A stretch of DNA of 64,000 nucleotides from Zerene cesonia (Eukaryota; Arthropoda; Insecta; Lepidoptera; Pieridae), in the NCBI RefSeq assembly GCF_012273895.1, contig NW_024045133.1, positions 62,001 through 126,000 of the forward strand, given 5' to 3'. This document shows positions 35,109-46,000 of this stretch, piece by piece. Under the pieces are notes generated by a model, which did not search any database, was not told the origin of the DNA, and saw only the letters and a list, made by a program, of their open reading frames with translations. Numbering within the stretch: position 1 is the first letter of the stretch; every line of letters starts with the position of its first letter. Made by a program: the position numbers and the translations under genes.

Positions 35109-37922
35109 CCGCGTACAAGCACGCCGACGGCAAGAAGATCGACGGCAAACGCGTGCTCGTCGACGTGGAGCGCGCGCGCACCGTCAAGGGCTGGCTGCCG
35201 AGGCGGCTGGGTGAGAGATGCACATGTTTATTTATGATTGTGTTTGAAGAAAACACGTGTGTAGTGTGGGTGAGAGGGGGAGTAGGAAACTGATTTCCTT
35301 TTCGTCACCTTTCCCAGACTATTCCTTCCTTCGAGTCGTCAATCCTTACCTTATCCTTACAACAATGCGTTGCCCGCTCTCGGGCGGTGGTGATCGCTTA
35401 CCATCAGGCGATCCAGCTCCGCTACTATATAGTTGTTACCTAATGCAGGCTTCCATATCATAATCTCTCTTTATTTACACTAAAAACTGAATAATTCCTA
35501 CTAGTACATATCATACATGTTTTTTCTGGGAGTGCCACAAGGTTTAGAACTGGGACCTTTGCTATACGTTATATATGCAGGTGGCGGTCTCGGCGGTACA
35601 CGGCGCGGTGGCAACGACGTGAACATCAAGCACTCGGGGCGAGAGGACAACGAGCGCGAGAGAGAGAGATACCGCCTCGAACAGAGGGACAGAGACAGAG
35701 AGAGGGACGAGAGAGCGACCAGGGATAGGGGAGAGCGTGAGTTATTGCTGATTCGTTGTTTGTAAATTCGAATTCAATCGTTATTTATGACATTTGGTTT
35801 CTTTTAAAATACATTAAACTCACAAACTACATTTATTAAGAACTGAAATAATTTTTTTTTTTTACTACAGGTTTTTTGATTGTTTATTGGATTGTATTTT
35901 CTTTTTTTGTTTTGTAGAACTCTAAATGTGTGTCCAATTTTAAATAGGGCTTGTATGTTGGTTAGATTTAAAGATTTATTAAGCTTTTGTTTATAATTCA
36001 TTTGACATAAAAATGAACATGCATTCATTAATCAATTTTACAATTACCATTTTTGATGACCCTGATAAAATGAACTGTTTTCAATTTATTAATAGTTATT
36101 TTATTAATAAAAAGTTAAAACAGCTAGATAACTTTCGGGAGCGGTTATTATTAACGAATATTCATTATAAGTGTAGACTTTGATACACTGTTCTCTTAAG
36201 ACTAACTAGATCTAATTCTATTGTCCATTGTCGGCATTGCTGACGATGCGTCTGGGACGGTCGCATAATTTAAGGGTTAGACATATATTCATAGGAGGAG
36301 TGGTTATGAGAACATAACTAGCTTGTTCATGTTATGATATGAAAATTGTAAATACCGTTTGTATCTGTAATAGTATTTACTTTTGGTTTTCACTGTGCTT
36401 TCGTGTTTCTTATTTCTGTTATTAGGAAGTCAGTATCTGTAAATTTTTTAAGAGCAGCATTGAAGATTCCACCAATTGTTTCTTTCCTTTAAGCAGACTT
36501 ATTTTACATGTTTCTTAAATTTTCTATCATATCTAGTCATTAGCGTAATGTTAGTTGGAAAAGATGTTAACCAATGAAAGTGTACTTAATACGAAAAAGC
36601 TAACCGGCGTTCCTAGGGGGGAGGTAGCACTCCGAATACTGAAATGGGACCCAATAACAACAGTTCCCTTACAAACACTTAAAGAATCACGACAATCGGA
36701 TTAAAAGCCTCTACTAAGGTATCGATAACTAGAAAAAAGTACAGTCGAAGCGACAATAGAATTGAAATTGTATTTTTTTTTTTGTTTTCCTTGCTACTTC
36801 ATACCTTTTTACTCGGTGAACCTATTTTTATGATTCTTTTTTTGTTTGAAAGCCTGCCTAATGTCTCCCATGTTTATTTAAAATTCTATCTAGTTTTCGC
36901 AATTTGAAAGCGTATTAAATAATGAGATCGCATTAGATTAAGACATTGTCTCGTTGTCCGCCAGGCGCGGCGCGGAGGCGCTCGCGGTCCCGCTCGCGGC
37001 GCCGCTCCGGCTCGCGCTCGCGCCGCCGCGACCGCGACAAGCGCGAGGACGAGCCCGCCGACAGGTGAGCGGGGACACACACACACACACCTATACACAC
37101 GTAGCTATAGAGGGGGGGGACACTACACATGTAGCTGTAGAGTGGGGGGACACACTGTACACGTGTAGATATAGAGTGGGGGGGACACTGTACACACGCA
37201 GCTGTGGATTAGTGAGGAGGGGGGAAACTTGAATGTGTTTGATTTTTTCAGAAGTTTGGGGGTTTAATACATGTAGCTATAGATGATTGGAGGGGTAGGT
37301 TATTTTGTTATTTTGTTGTATCTGTAGCTGTGTGGGGGGGGGGGGATTTTTGACTAATATAATAGGAATGACAACTATAATAAACTATTTGTACTAAAAT
37401 AAAGGAAACGATACAATGAGTGGGTAGATGGAAAGAGGATTATTATATGTCGTATGGATGAGTGAAAGCTCTTTATTCGCACCAAAAGGAATGCGAAACA
37501 AACACGTGTACGTGTTGAACAATGTTGCCAAATTTCAGCTCGATCCGTCCAGTGGTTTGGGCTGTCCGCTGATAGATCACGATGTTAGTCATTCAGTCGG
37601 TCAGTCGGTCAGTCAGTCAGTCAGTCAGTCAGTCAGTCAGTCAGTCAGTCAGTCAGTCAGTCAGTCAGTCAGTCAGTCAGTCAGTCAGTCAGTCAGTCAG
37701 TCAGTCAGTCCCGTTTGAGTTATATATATTGAGATTATTATTATAATAATTACAGCAGACGCCGCCGCCGCTCGCGCTCCCGCTCCGAGCGCCGCCGCGA
37801 GCGACGCGAACGCGACAAGGACAAAGACAAGGACAAGGATAAGGATAAGGATAGCAAGGATGGCAAGGATAGGGACAAGGAAAAGGAGAGGGACAGGAGG
37901 CGGCGACGCGACCGCGACAGGC
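35109..37922 (+). CDS. snRNP-U1-70K: U1-70K middle part (RRM C-terminal half, Gly-rich segment, RS domain) in an inverted contig
   Basis: Plus-strand exons 35109-35210, 35581-35736, 36965-37064 and 37756-37922 (the last cut by the gap). The first supplies CC to the T left by the exon ending at 39199, making Ser in HSAYKHADGKKIDG, the conserved second half of the U1-70K RRM. Then come VERARTVKGW, GGGLGGTRRGG, VNIKHSGRED, and an Arg/Ser/Glu/Asp-rich tail with RSRSRS and alternating KD runs typical of the U1-70K RS domain. Splice phases agree throughout. Because the rest of the gene is on the minus strand and this block lies between two 1000-N gaps, it is most simply a contig placed backwards. 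The acceptor at 37751-37758 is a tandem NAGNAG. Confidence 0.93.
35290..35435 (-). repeat. interspersed repeat, family D, partial
   Basis: cgggcggtggtgatcgcttaccatcaggcgatcc marks the minus-strand copy, in an intron of the U1-70K middle block. Confidence 0.5.
37597..37708 (+). repeat. (TCAG)n microsatellite
   Basis: About 25 perfect tetranucleotide units after a few imperfect ones, 48 bases before the U1-70K RS exon. Confidence 0.95.
37751..37758 (+). promoter_or_regulatory. tandem NAGNAG splice acceptor in U1-70K
   Basis: The sequence tacagcag offers two AG acceptors three bases apart before the RS exon. With the AG left by the previous exon, use of the first gives Ser-Arg, use of the second gives Arg, so the products differ by one residue and both stay in frame. 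Confidence 0.6.
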
Positions 37923-38922
37923 NNNNNNNNNNNNNNNNNNNNNNNNNNNNNNNNNNNNNNNNNNNNNNNNNNNNNNNNNNNNNNNNNNNNNNNNNNNNNN
38001 NNNNNNNNNNNNNNNNNNNNNNNNNNNNNNNNNNNNNNNNNNNNNNNNNNNNNNNNNNNNNNNNNNNNNNNNNNNNNNNNNNNNNNNNNNNNNNNNNNNN
38101 NNNNNNNNNNNNNNNNNNNNNNNNNNNNNNNNNNNNNNNNNNNNNNNNNNNNNNNNNNNNNNNNNNNNNNNNNNNNNNNNNNNNNNNNNNNNNNNNNNNN
38201 NNNNNNNNNNNNNNNNNNNNNNNNNNNNNNNNNNNNNNNNNNNNNNNNNNNNNNNNNNNNNNNNNNNNNNNNNNNNNNNNNNNNNNNNNNNNNNNNNNNN
38301 NNNNNNNNNNNNNNNNNNNNNNNNNNNNNNNNNNNNNNNNNNNNNNNNNNNNNNNNNNNNNNNNNNNNNNNNNNNNNNNNNNNNNNNNNNNNNNNNNNNN
38401 NNNNNNNNNNNNNNNNNNNNNNNNNNNNNNNNNNNNNNNNNNNNNNNNNNNNNNNNNNNNNNNNNNNNNNNNNNNNNNNNNNNNNNNNNNNNNNNNNNNN
38501 NNNNNNNNNNNNNNNNNNNNNNNNNNNNNNNNNNNNNNNNNNNNNNNNNNNNNNNNNNNNNNNNNNNNNNNNNNNNNNNNNNNNNNNNNNNNNNNNNNNN
38601 NNNNNNNNNNNNNNNNNNNNNNNNNNNNNNNNNNNNNNNNNNNNNNNNNNNNNNNNNNNNNNNNNNNNNNNNNNNNNNNNNNNNNNNNNNNNNNNNNNNN
38701 NNNNNNNNNNNNNNNNNNNNNNNNNNNNNNNNNNNNNNNNNNNNNNNNNNNNNNNNNNNNNNNNNNNNNNNNNNNNNNNNNNNNNNNNNNNNNNNNNNNN
38801 NNNNNNNNNNNNNNNNNNNNNNNNNNNNNNNNNNNNNNNNNNNNNNNNNNNNNNNNNNNNNNNNNNNNNNNNNNNNNNNNNNNNNNNNNNNNNNNNNNNN
38901 NNNNNNNNNNNNNNNNNNNNNN
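37923..38922. other. assembly gap (1000 N), right edge of the inverted contig
   Basis: The gap cuts into the U1-70K RS exon at 37922. Confidence 0.95.
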
Positions 38923-39198
38923 TGTCGCGCAATGCGAGCCTCGGGCTTTCCCCTATCCGCAACCTGGGGACGCGCTACGTAGCAGTACACCTCTGCCCGT
39001 GTGTGCGTGTGTGTGTGTTAGTTCGTCTGTTTGCGTGTGTGTACGTGTCTGTATGTATGTGTGTGTGTACGTGTCTGTATGTGTGTGTGTGTTAGTGCGT
39101 CTGTATGCGCGTGTGTGTGTGTGTGTGTGTAGGTGTATGTATGTATGTATGTGTGTGTGTGTGTGCGTGTCTGTATGCGTGTGCGCGCGCGTACTCAC

Positions 39199-42100
39199 AG
39201 TGCATGTCCCTCTCGTGCTCGTACTCGATGAAGGCGTAGCCGCGCGGCTTGCCGTTCTCCTTGTTATACACTAGGTATATCTGTGTGTGCACGTAACGTT
39301 ACTTATTAATTATATATCCGTTCTGCCTTAGCGGACCCTATGTCTCAGCGGCCAACTGAGCTGGCGGTTCGCCTGATGGTAAGCATTTAATGTGGGTGTC
39401 GAGCACTCGCACATTAAAACGATGATGCGATAGATTTAATGATAAATCCAATAATAATTTTACGGACTCAAATATATAGTTATATTAAAAAAAAAAGCCA
39501 ATGGGCAACCATGATCCTAACGAATATTATAAATGCCAAAATATGTCTGTCCCTCCACACCTAGACCACCAAACCGACTTGGATGTAATTTGGTACAAAG
39601 ATAGTTTAAGATCTAAAAGAACAGAGGGAATGGACATAGCCTAGGTTTTATGCATGTTATACTTTGTATAGGGCGGGCGAAGCCGCGGGCGCAAAGCGGT
39701 ACGGGCACAAATGAACAACCAATTAGAATAAAATACACTCACCTTTTTAATTGGTCCATATCCTTCAAACTCTCTCCTGAGCTTCGACTCAGATGTGTCA
39801 TAGTTCTGAAAGCAAACATAGATATTTAATTAACCAGTAAATCTAATATTTTTGTATGTTTGTAACAATTTCACACAAAAACACTGGACTGCTTATGAAC
39901 ATTATTACGTGCTGTATGAACTCTAGCCACAAAGAGCATTTTGAAGGGATCCCTCCTGGCCCTTGGCTCCATACTGCAATCCCACAACACCATCCCTCGC
40001 TCTACCACTACCAGATCGCACCACAACCGTCGCCACTCACCACTCTAGCCACGAAGAGCGTTTTGAAGGGATCCCCCGTGGCCCTCGGGTTGATGCTGGG
40101 GTCCCACAGCGCGATCTCCTGCTCCAGCTTGTAGGCGGTCTGCTCGGCGCGCTCGCGCCGCCGCCGCTCGAGCCGCTCCTCGCGCGTCTCCACCCGCGTG
40201 GGCGGCGGCGTCTCCGACGGGTGCTGGAGTGTGTTACATAGTGTACTTTAATAAATGAGTATTTATTTATGTATGCTTTAATAGACGCTCGCCCCGGCTC
40301 CGTGCGGACATCAAGATTCCTGTTTTATCCCAAGGAAGCATTTAATCGGGATAATAAGTATCACCCAAATCAGCTTATACCCCATCTGTATACCAAATAT
40401 TTCAGAATCCGTACAGGTTTTTGAGCAAACCATAAGTTTCAGTGTGATTGATGGACAAACATTAAAACAATCAAACTTTCACTTTAGTGTGATAAGTGTA
40501 ATTAGTGTAATAGTGTGAAGTGTGATTGCCCTGGATGAGATTTAACCTAGCTTAGATTATCTTAAAATATATATATACTAGCAAACCCGGTGAACTCCGT
40601 TTCGCCACCAGATGGCTTAGTTTTTCCCACTTTCCTGATGAAATTTTTTCTGAATTATCTTTGCAATAAACCTCACGGAGCCCGAGACTGTTCCAACGAA
40701 TGCAAAACCGTGGAAATTGGTTAATGCGTTTCAGAGTTATAGCGCCAGGAAGGCAAACCTGACTTATTTTTATATAGTAGAATACATATCTGTATATCTT
40801 ATTAACATACACTTATATTATAAAGAGGAAACTTTTGTTTTATTGTATGTCTGTAACACAATAATAATATTGGACAAACAAATACTTATAAGTCTATTGT
40901 TTAAAGTGTTAGTTTCATGATAAAGGTAAATAGTATAACAGAAATTGGAAATCTACTATCTTACTTCCTACTATCCTACTAATATTATAAATGTAAAAGT
41001 TTGTAAGGATGTGTGTGTGTTTGTTGCTCTTTCACGCAAAAACTACTGAACCAATTGCAACGAAATTTGGTACATAGATAGCTGGAAAACTGTAATAACA
41101 TATAGGAAACTACTCATCTCAATATTCCTATGGGATACGGACTTACGCGGTTGAAACCATGGGGTGCAGATAATCTATAATATTTGTAAGTTGTCTCTTT
41201 CTATAACATTGTTATTTTCTATTAGCTTTGTTAATTAGGAAAAACAACAATTAAATATCTATTTCCGATGCCAAATAAACACATTCGATATGTAAATGTT
41301 TGTTGTGATAATGTTATAAATTACAACAAATATGCTGATGTATAAAAAGTTGACAGTAAGCTAAGGTTACATCAATTGCTGTTCGAACATTATGATGTGT
41401 TTGTTACGGCCTTTAATAAATCATACTTGGGTAAATATATAAAACTTATTCAAATATCTATACTAAAAAATGTAAGTCTAATATGATAGCATATCCTACT
41501 AATATTATAAATGCGAAATTTGTGAGGATGGATGTATGTGTACGTGTTTGTTACTCTTTTGAGCAAAAACTGCTAAAGCAATTGCAATAGAGTTGGGTAC
41601 CTAGATTGCTGGACAACTGGAATAACACATAGTCAACTTTTTATCCCGATATTCCTACGGGGTACAGACTTACGCGGGTGTAACCGCGGAGCGCAGCTAG
41701 TATAGATATTAAGAATACATAATATAGATTTTCTTATGTGTATGTTTGTAACGTTATCACACATAAACAACCTGACTGATTTCAAAAATTCTTTCACCAT
41801 TCCAAAACTATACCATCACTCATTCATTTAGGCTATGTATGTACCACATAAGAAGCAGGGGCGAACAACTAATTATACATTAATGGCGTAGAATAACAGA
41901 GACGTGTTATTTACGTGTGATCTATTAGGTGCCATTACTGTAGTGTTATAGTTATTAGTTCTCGGTAATCACCGCAAAAATCGATCTAAAATATCCTACG
42001 CTGCGCGTATGCTTTACCAACTTTTAAATGCTAATTTGCATATTAGAGAAAATGGAATATCAATAATGCAAGATGTAATAGCTAACCTCAAATACACTGA

Positions 42101-42230
42101 GAAAAGCGCCGACTCCATCGTAGCCTTTTTGTTTCTTCTCATGTGGTAACTTGGCTGCAGGCGGTAGATAAGGGATCTGGTCCCTTGCCGCGAATAATGC
42201 GAGCAAGTTTGGTGGTAAAAACTGCGTCAT
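39199..42230 (-). CDS. snRNP-U1-70K: U1 small nuclear ribonucleoprotein 70 kDa, N-terminal half (exons 1-4)
   Basis: Minus-strand exons 42230-42087, 40223-40041, 39805-39743, 39280-39199, all GT-AG and in phase. Exon 1 starts MTQFLPPNLLALF, the N-terminal tail that in this family runs along the U1 core and contacts U1C. Exon 2 has PPPTRVETREERLERRRRE, the family signature before the RNA-recognition motif. The RRM begins with RNP2 LFVARV; exon 4 carries RNP1 (KPRGYAFIEY) and ends ERDMH plus one base T. The protein binds stem-loop 1 of U1 snRNA in the U1 snRNP, which recognises 5' splice sites. The next coding piece is not further down this strand but on the opposite strand at 35109, in a contig bounded by gaps; see that entry. 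Confidence 0.93.
40974..41172 (+). mobile_element. Helitron-like non-autonomous element, copy 4
   Basis: Starts TCCTACTAATATTATAAATG; 3' hairpin and end are eroded (ggttgaaaccatggggtgcagataat). In the first intron of U1-70K. Confidence 0.65.
41494..41700 (+). mobile_element. Helitron-like non-autonomous element, copy 5
   Basis: Starts TCCTACTAATATTATAAATG, ends cgcgggtgtaaccgcggagcgcagCTAG. Same intron and orientation as copy 4, about 320 bases on. Confidence 0.7.
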
Positions 42231-43004
42231 TTTGGTATCCCCATGCGATCGTCTACTATTTAGTCCCTATACAGTAAAATACTCCCCCAATCACTTCAAT
42301 AAATTTCACAATTCGTCATTCAGTCACTTGCTATATCACAGTACTTGGTAATTATTGTATTTCGCTGTTAGAAATTAAAAACAACTGTTCAAAATACTGC
42401 AACCTGTATCTAATGGGTATATAGAATGGTGGCCATTTTGAAAACGTTTCGACTTCTAATTTGGCTTCGCTATGCGATGTTGCTAGTCTTAAAAATTAAA
42501 TAAAAAATAACGGAGAATAAAAAAATACACAATTCGTAAAACTAAGGGTTAGCCTTTCAAGGTTCTTTTTTTCGTAATATTTAATGACTTGGTTTCTTAC
42601 AATCTGAAGACTTGTTTGTAGGTACTATACCACAGACTAGCATTTCGCCCCGGCTTCGCCCGTGGTACATATAAAGCCTTTGTCACTCAGCGTTGCAGCT
42701 TACTAAGGGTAAAGGTTTTTTAAAATCGATCTAACAGTTTTTGAGTTTATCTATTACAAACAAACAAACAAAATTACAAATTCTTACTCTTTGCAATGTT
42801 AGTTTAGATTACACAATACTGTACTAGTATTTAGTTTTTTATTTGTTAGAAATTCCAGATGGTCCACTTATGGAGGAAGGCTAATAAAAATGGCGGGGTA
42901 CTGTCATCATCATTCATACATCTAAAATGTCAATCATTTTAAAATAAAACAATGAAAAGGTCCTTTTTAAGCATAATATATTGCGTTATACATATGTCAT
43001 TAAA

Positions 43005-46000
43005 TTAATTACTATTTTTATCCTTATCTTTGTTCTTCTTCTGTTTTTTCTTTTTCTTTTTGTTCGGATCTTTCTTTTTATTCATATCATTATACTTTAG
43101 CAGTTTTTTATACATTTTCAACAATTGTTTCGCATCTTTTTCCATTTCCTTCGAAACTTTTCTTTCTTCCACATCTTTAATTGGATCTACAAATTTCGTG
43201 GATCCTTCTAACGTGTTATAATGATCTATAGATCCTTCAACAACACCAGAAGCAGTCGCTACTTCTTGCGGAACTTCTGCCTCTTTGGTTTCTACGTTTT
43301 CTTTTTTAGCTTGTTCCATTTTATGTTTTAATTCTTTATTTTTCTTTCTCATAGCGTTCAAAATATTTGCAGTATTGAGTACATTTTTAACTTTCTTACT
43401 TTCCAAATATCTATCTTTCCACGATATATTTTCTACTTGTTCTGAATCTTTATCTTTATTAGCTTCCAATTGTTCATATTCTCTAATCTCTTCCTCCGTG
43501 ATCACTTCTTCTCTCTCTATTTCGTCGATTTTTGCTGAGAGTGCGGCAATTTCTTGTGCGGTCGGTTCTTTTGATAATACAGATACGCCTTCAACTTCGC
43601 AACAAGAGGAATCGTCAGATAGCTCTAAATACTCGAATACATCATCTGTGCAATTGGTGTCTGTAACTTTTTCTTTATCTGCTATTAGTATAATATCTGC
43701 TTTTGTATCTGTTACATCCGTGTCTATAATTCTAGCATCTGTATTTACAGAATCCGTTGTATCTGGTTTTTTATAGAAATTCTGATCAGCGCTCTCCCGA
43801 AAATCCGACTTCTTAGATTTCTTTTTTTTCTCCTTCTTCTTCTTTTTGCTTTTCTTCTCATCGTCAGAAATGCATACGACCTCTTGCGTGTTTGATACTG
43901 ATTGTTTTACATCTACACTCTCCTGTGATATTTCACCGTCGGATAAATTTCGGCTTTGTTCGGTTATTTCGCCTTCTTCTACATCTTTAGGAGTTTCTTT
44001 TGATTGTGAGTTTTCTGTTATATCTTCGGTTGTAGCATCTACGTCCATTTTTTCATTTCTTTCCGTTTTTTGGACATCATCATTTGTTCCATCGTTGACG
44101 ATTTTTTTAAGAGAGTCATCTGCGTCTTTAGTTACTGACACATCCTGAGTTTCACTTTGTTCAACTACCATCTCATCATTTTTGTTGGATTCATTCAATA
44201 CCATATCTTCAACCATCGTAACGCCTTTATCAAGTTTGATATCAGCCTCCATGGAATTAGGGTTGACGTGACCTTCTTCTTTCTTATTTAAAGGTTTTGT
44301 AACTTTAACATCTTTCGCATTATTGTTGCTAGATTTTTGACCATCATCTGAACTATCTGAACTAACATCATCAGAGCTCGAGCTACTTTCAGAATCTTCG
44401 CTTGTCGCACTTTTTCTATCTAAATCCTCTAATAGATCCATTTTTTCCGTGTCTGACAGTTGCAAAGTAATCTCATCTTGATCACTTCCGTCTTTGTTTT
44501 TCGATTTATCTTTTTTCCTTTGCTTTTTCTTTGTTTTCTTTTCTTTTTGCTGTTCTTTGCTCTCAGTGGGAACTGCAGCAATTTCTACTGCGCTTGTTTT
44601 AGAGACTTCGTCGCCTTTTTTAACGGATTTGGTTCTGTTTAATTTAATTTTTCTCGTTGGTTTCGACTGAGGTACTGTAATGATCAAATCATTGATTTTC
44701 TTAGTGACTGTTTTTGCATTTTCACTTGATTTCTCTCCATTACTTTTTAAATTTTCTAAAAAGAAAATAAATTCATTTAAGACATTTCGATATGAAATAT
44801 TCTGAAGAGGTATTTAATTAATTCCAATTGCAAATAAGGAAAACAAATTATCTTATTAAAGCTTAATTTATATTATTGACTAGCGGTCCGCTCCGGCTTC
44901 GCCCGTGGTATATATATAGCCGTTTACATAGAATTTTTCAAATCAGACCATTTGTTCCTAAGATTAATGCGTTCAAACAAACACTCTTAAGCTTTATAAA
45001 ATTAGTATAGATTTATTGAGCAAACTTCTAGTAAGTACTTTTAAGTTTTTATAGAGTGCTTTTACATATAGACTACTGGCTTACTGCTTACTAGCTTTTG
45101 CCCGCGGCTTCATACGCGTTTGCAAATTTGCAAATTCTCTATATATTAATGACTAGGAATAACGGGATAAAAAGTTGCCTATATGTAATTCTACTTGTCC
45201 AGCTGTCTACATATAAAATTTCATTGCAATCGGTTCTGTAGTTTTTGCGTGAACGAGCAACAAACACACACACATCCTCACAAACTTTTGCATTTATAAT
45301 ATCAGTAGGATAGTAGGATTCTACAACAGCCATACTCACTGTCCAGTTCCTGTACACTGGGTTTCTCATCCTCGCTGCTGATCTCGACAACCTCAGGTGC
45401 TTCCTCCTTGATCACCACTTCATCATCATCATCTGACGTTTGTACATTGGTGGTTTCTGCTTCTGTTGGCACTGCGCAAACATGTACAAACACATATAAT
45501 AAGTGAATTAAGTGTACAAAGTTGGAATTTCTGTCTGTTTAAAGTGAAGTTGGTCAACATTCAGTCTTAAGAAGTTGTTTACATATAAACATACAAATAT
45601 AGAGGTGAAGCATATAAAAGCATGTTAATAAGTCTTCTACATATAGTATCTAGTATACTAGATTCCTAGTAATAGCCTGCGCCGCGCGGCTTTACGGATG
45701 GGCAAAAGCAAGTATTTATATAGCTTTTCTTTTTTTTTTTATGTTACAGTCGGCAATGGAGCTGGTGGGACGCCTGATGGTAAGCGCTACCACCGCCCAT
45801 GAACATTTGGAGAGGCATAAGGTCCATTGCAGACCTTACGCCTCTACAAATGATTGCCGACTTTTTGGGGAGGGATTAAGAAAGGATTGGCGATAGGAAT
45901 AAAGGAAAGGACTGGGAAGGGTAAGGAAAAGGATATGGGCCTCCGGCTCCCCCACTCACCGAACGAAACACAGCAGAATGCTATTTCACGTCGTTCTTCT

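Noticed and set aside
37428..37718. Open frame ending in repeated SQSVSQSV
   Set aside because: It is the translation of the (TCAG)n microsatellite in an intron.
32202..37922. A genuine biological inversion or trans-splicing of U1-70K
   Set aside because: Both breakpoints coincide with 1000-N gaps and the reading frame is intact once the contig is turned over; an assembly error is the simpler explanation.
38999..39292. Open frames rich in Cys-Val or His-Thr on either strand
   Set aside because: Products of a (GT)n-rich stretch beside the U1-70K exon.
43030..44642. Several long plus-strand open frames opposite the CAAP1 last exon
   Set aside because: They are complements of Lys/Glu/Asp/Ser codon runs, giving Phe/Leu/Ser-rich strings; no splice or family support.
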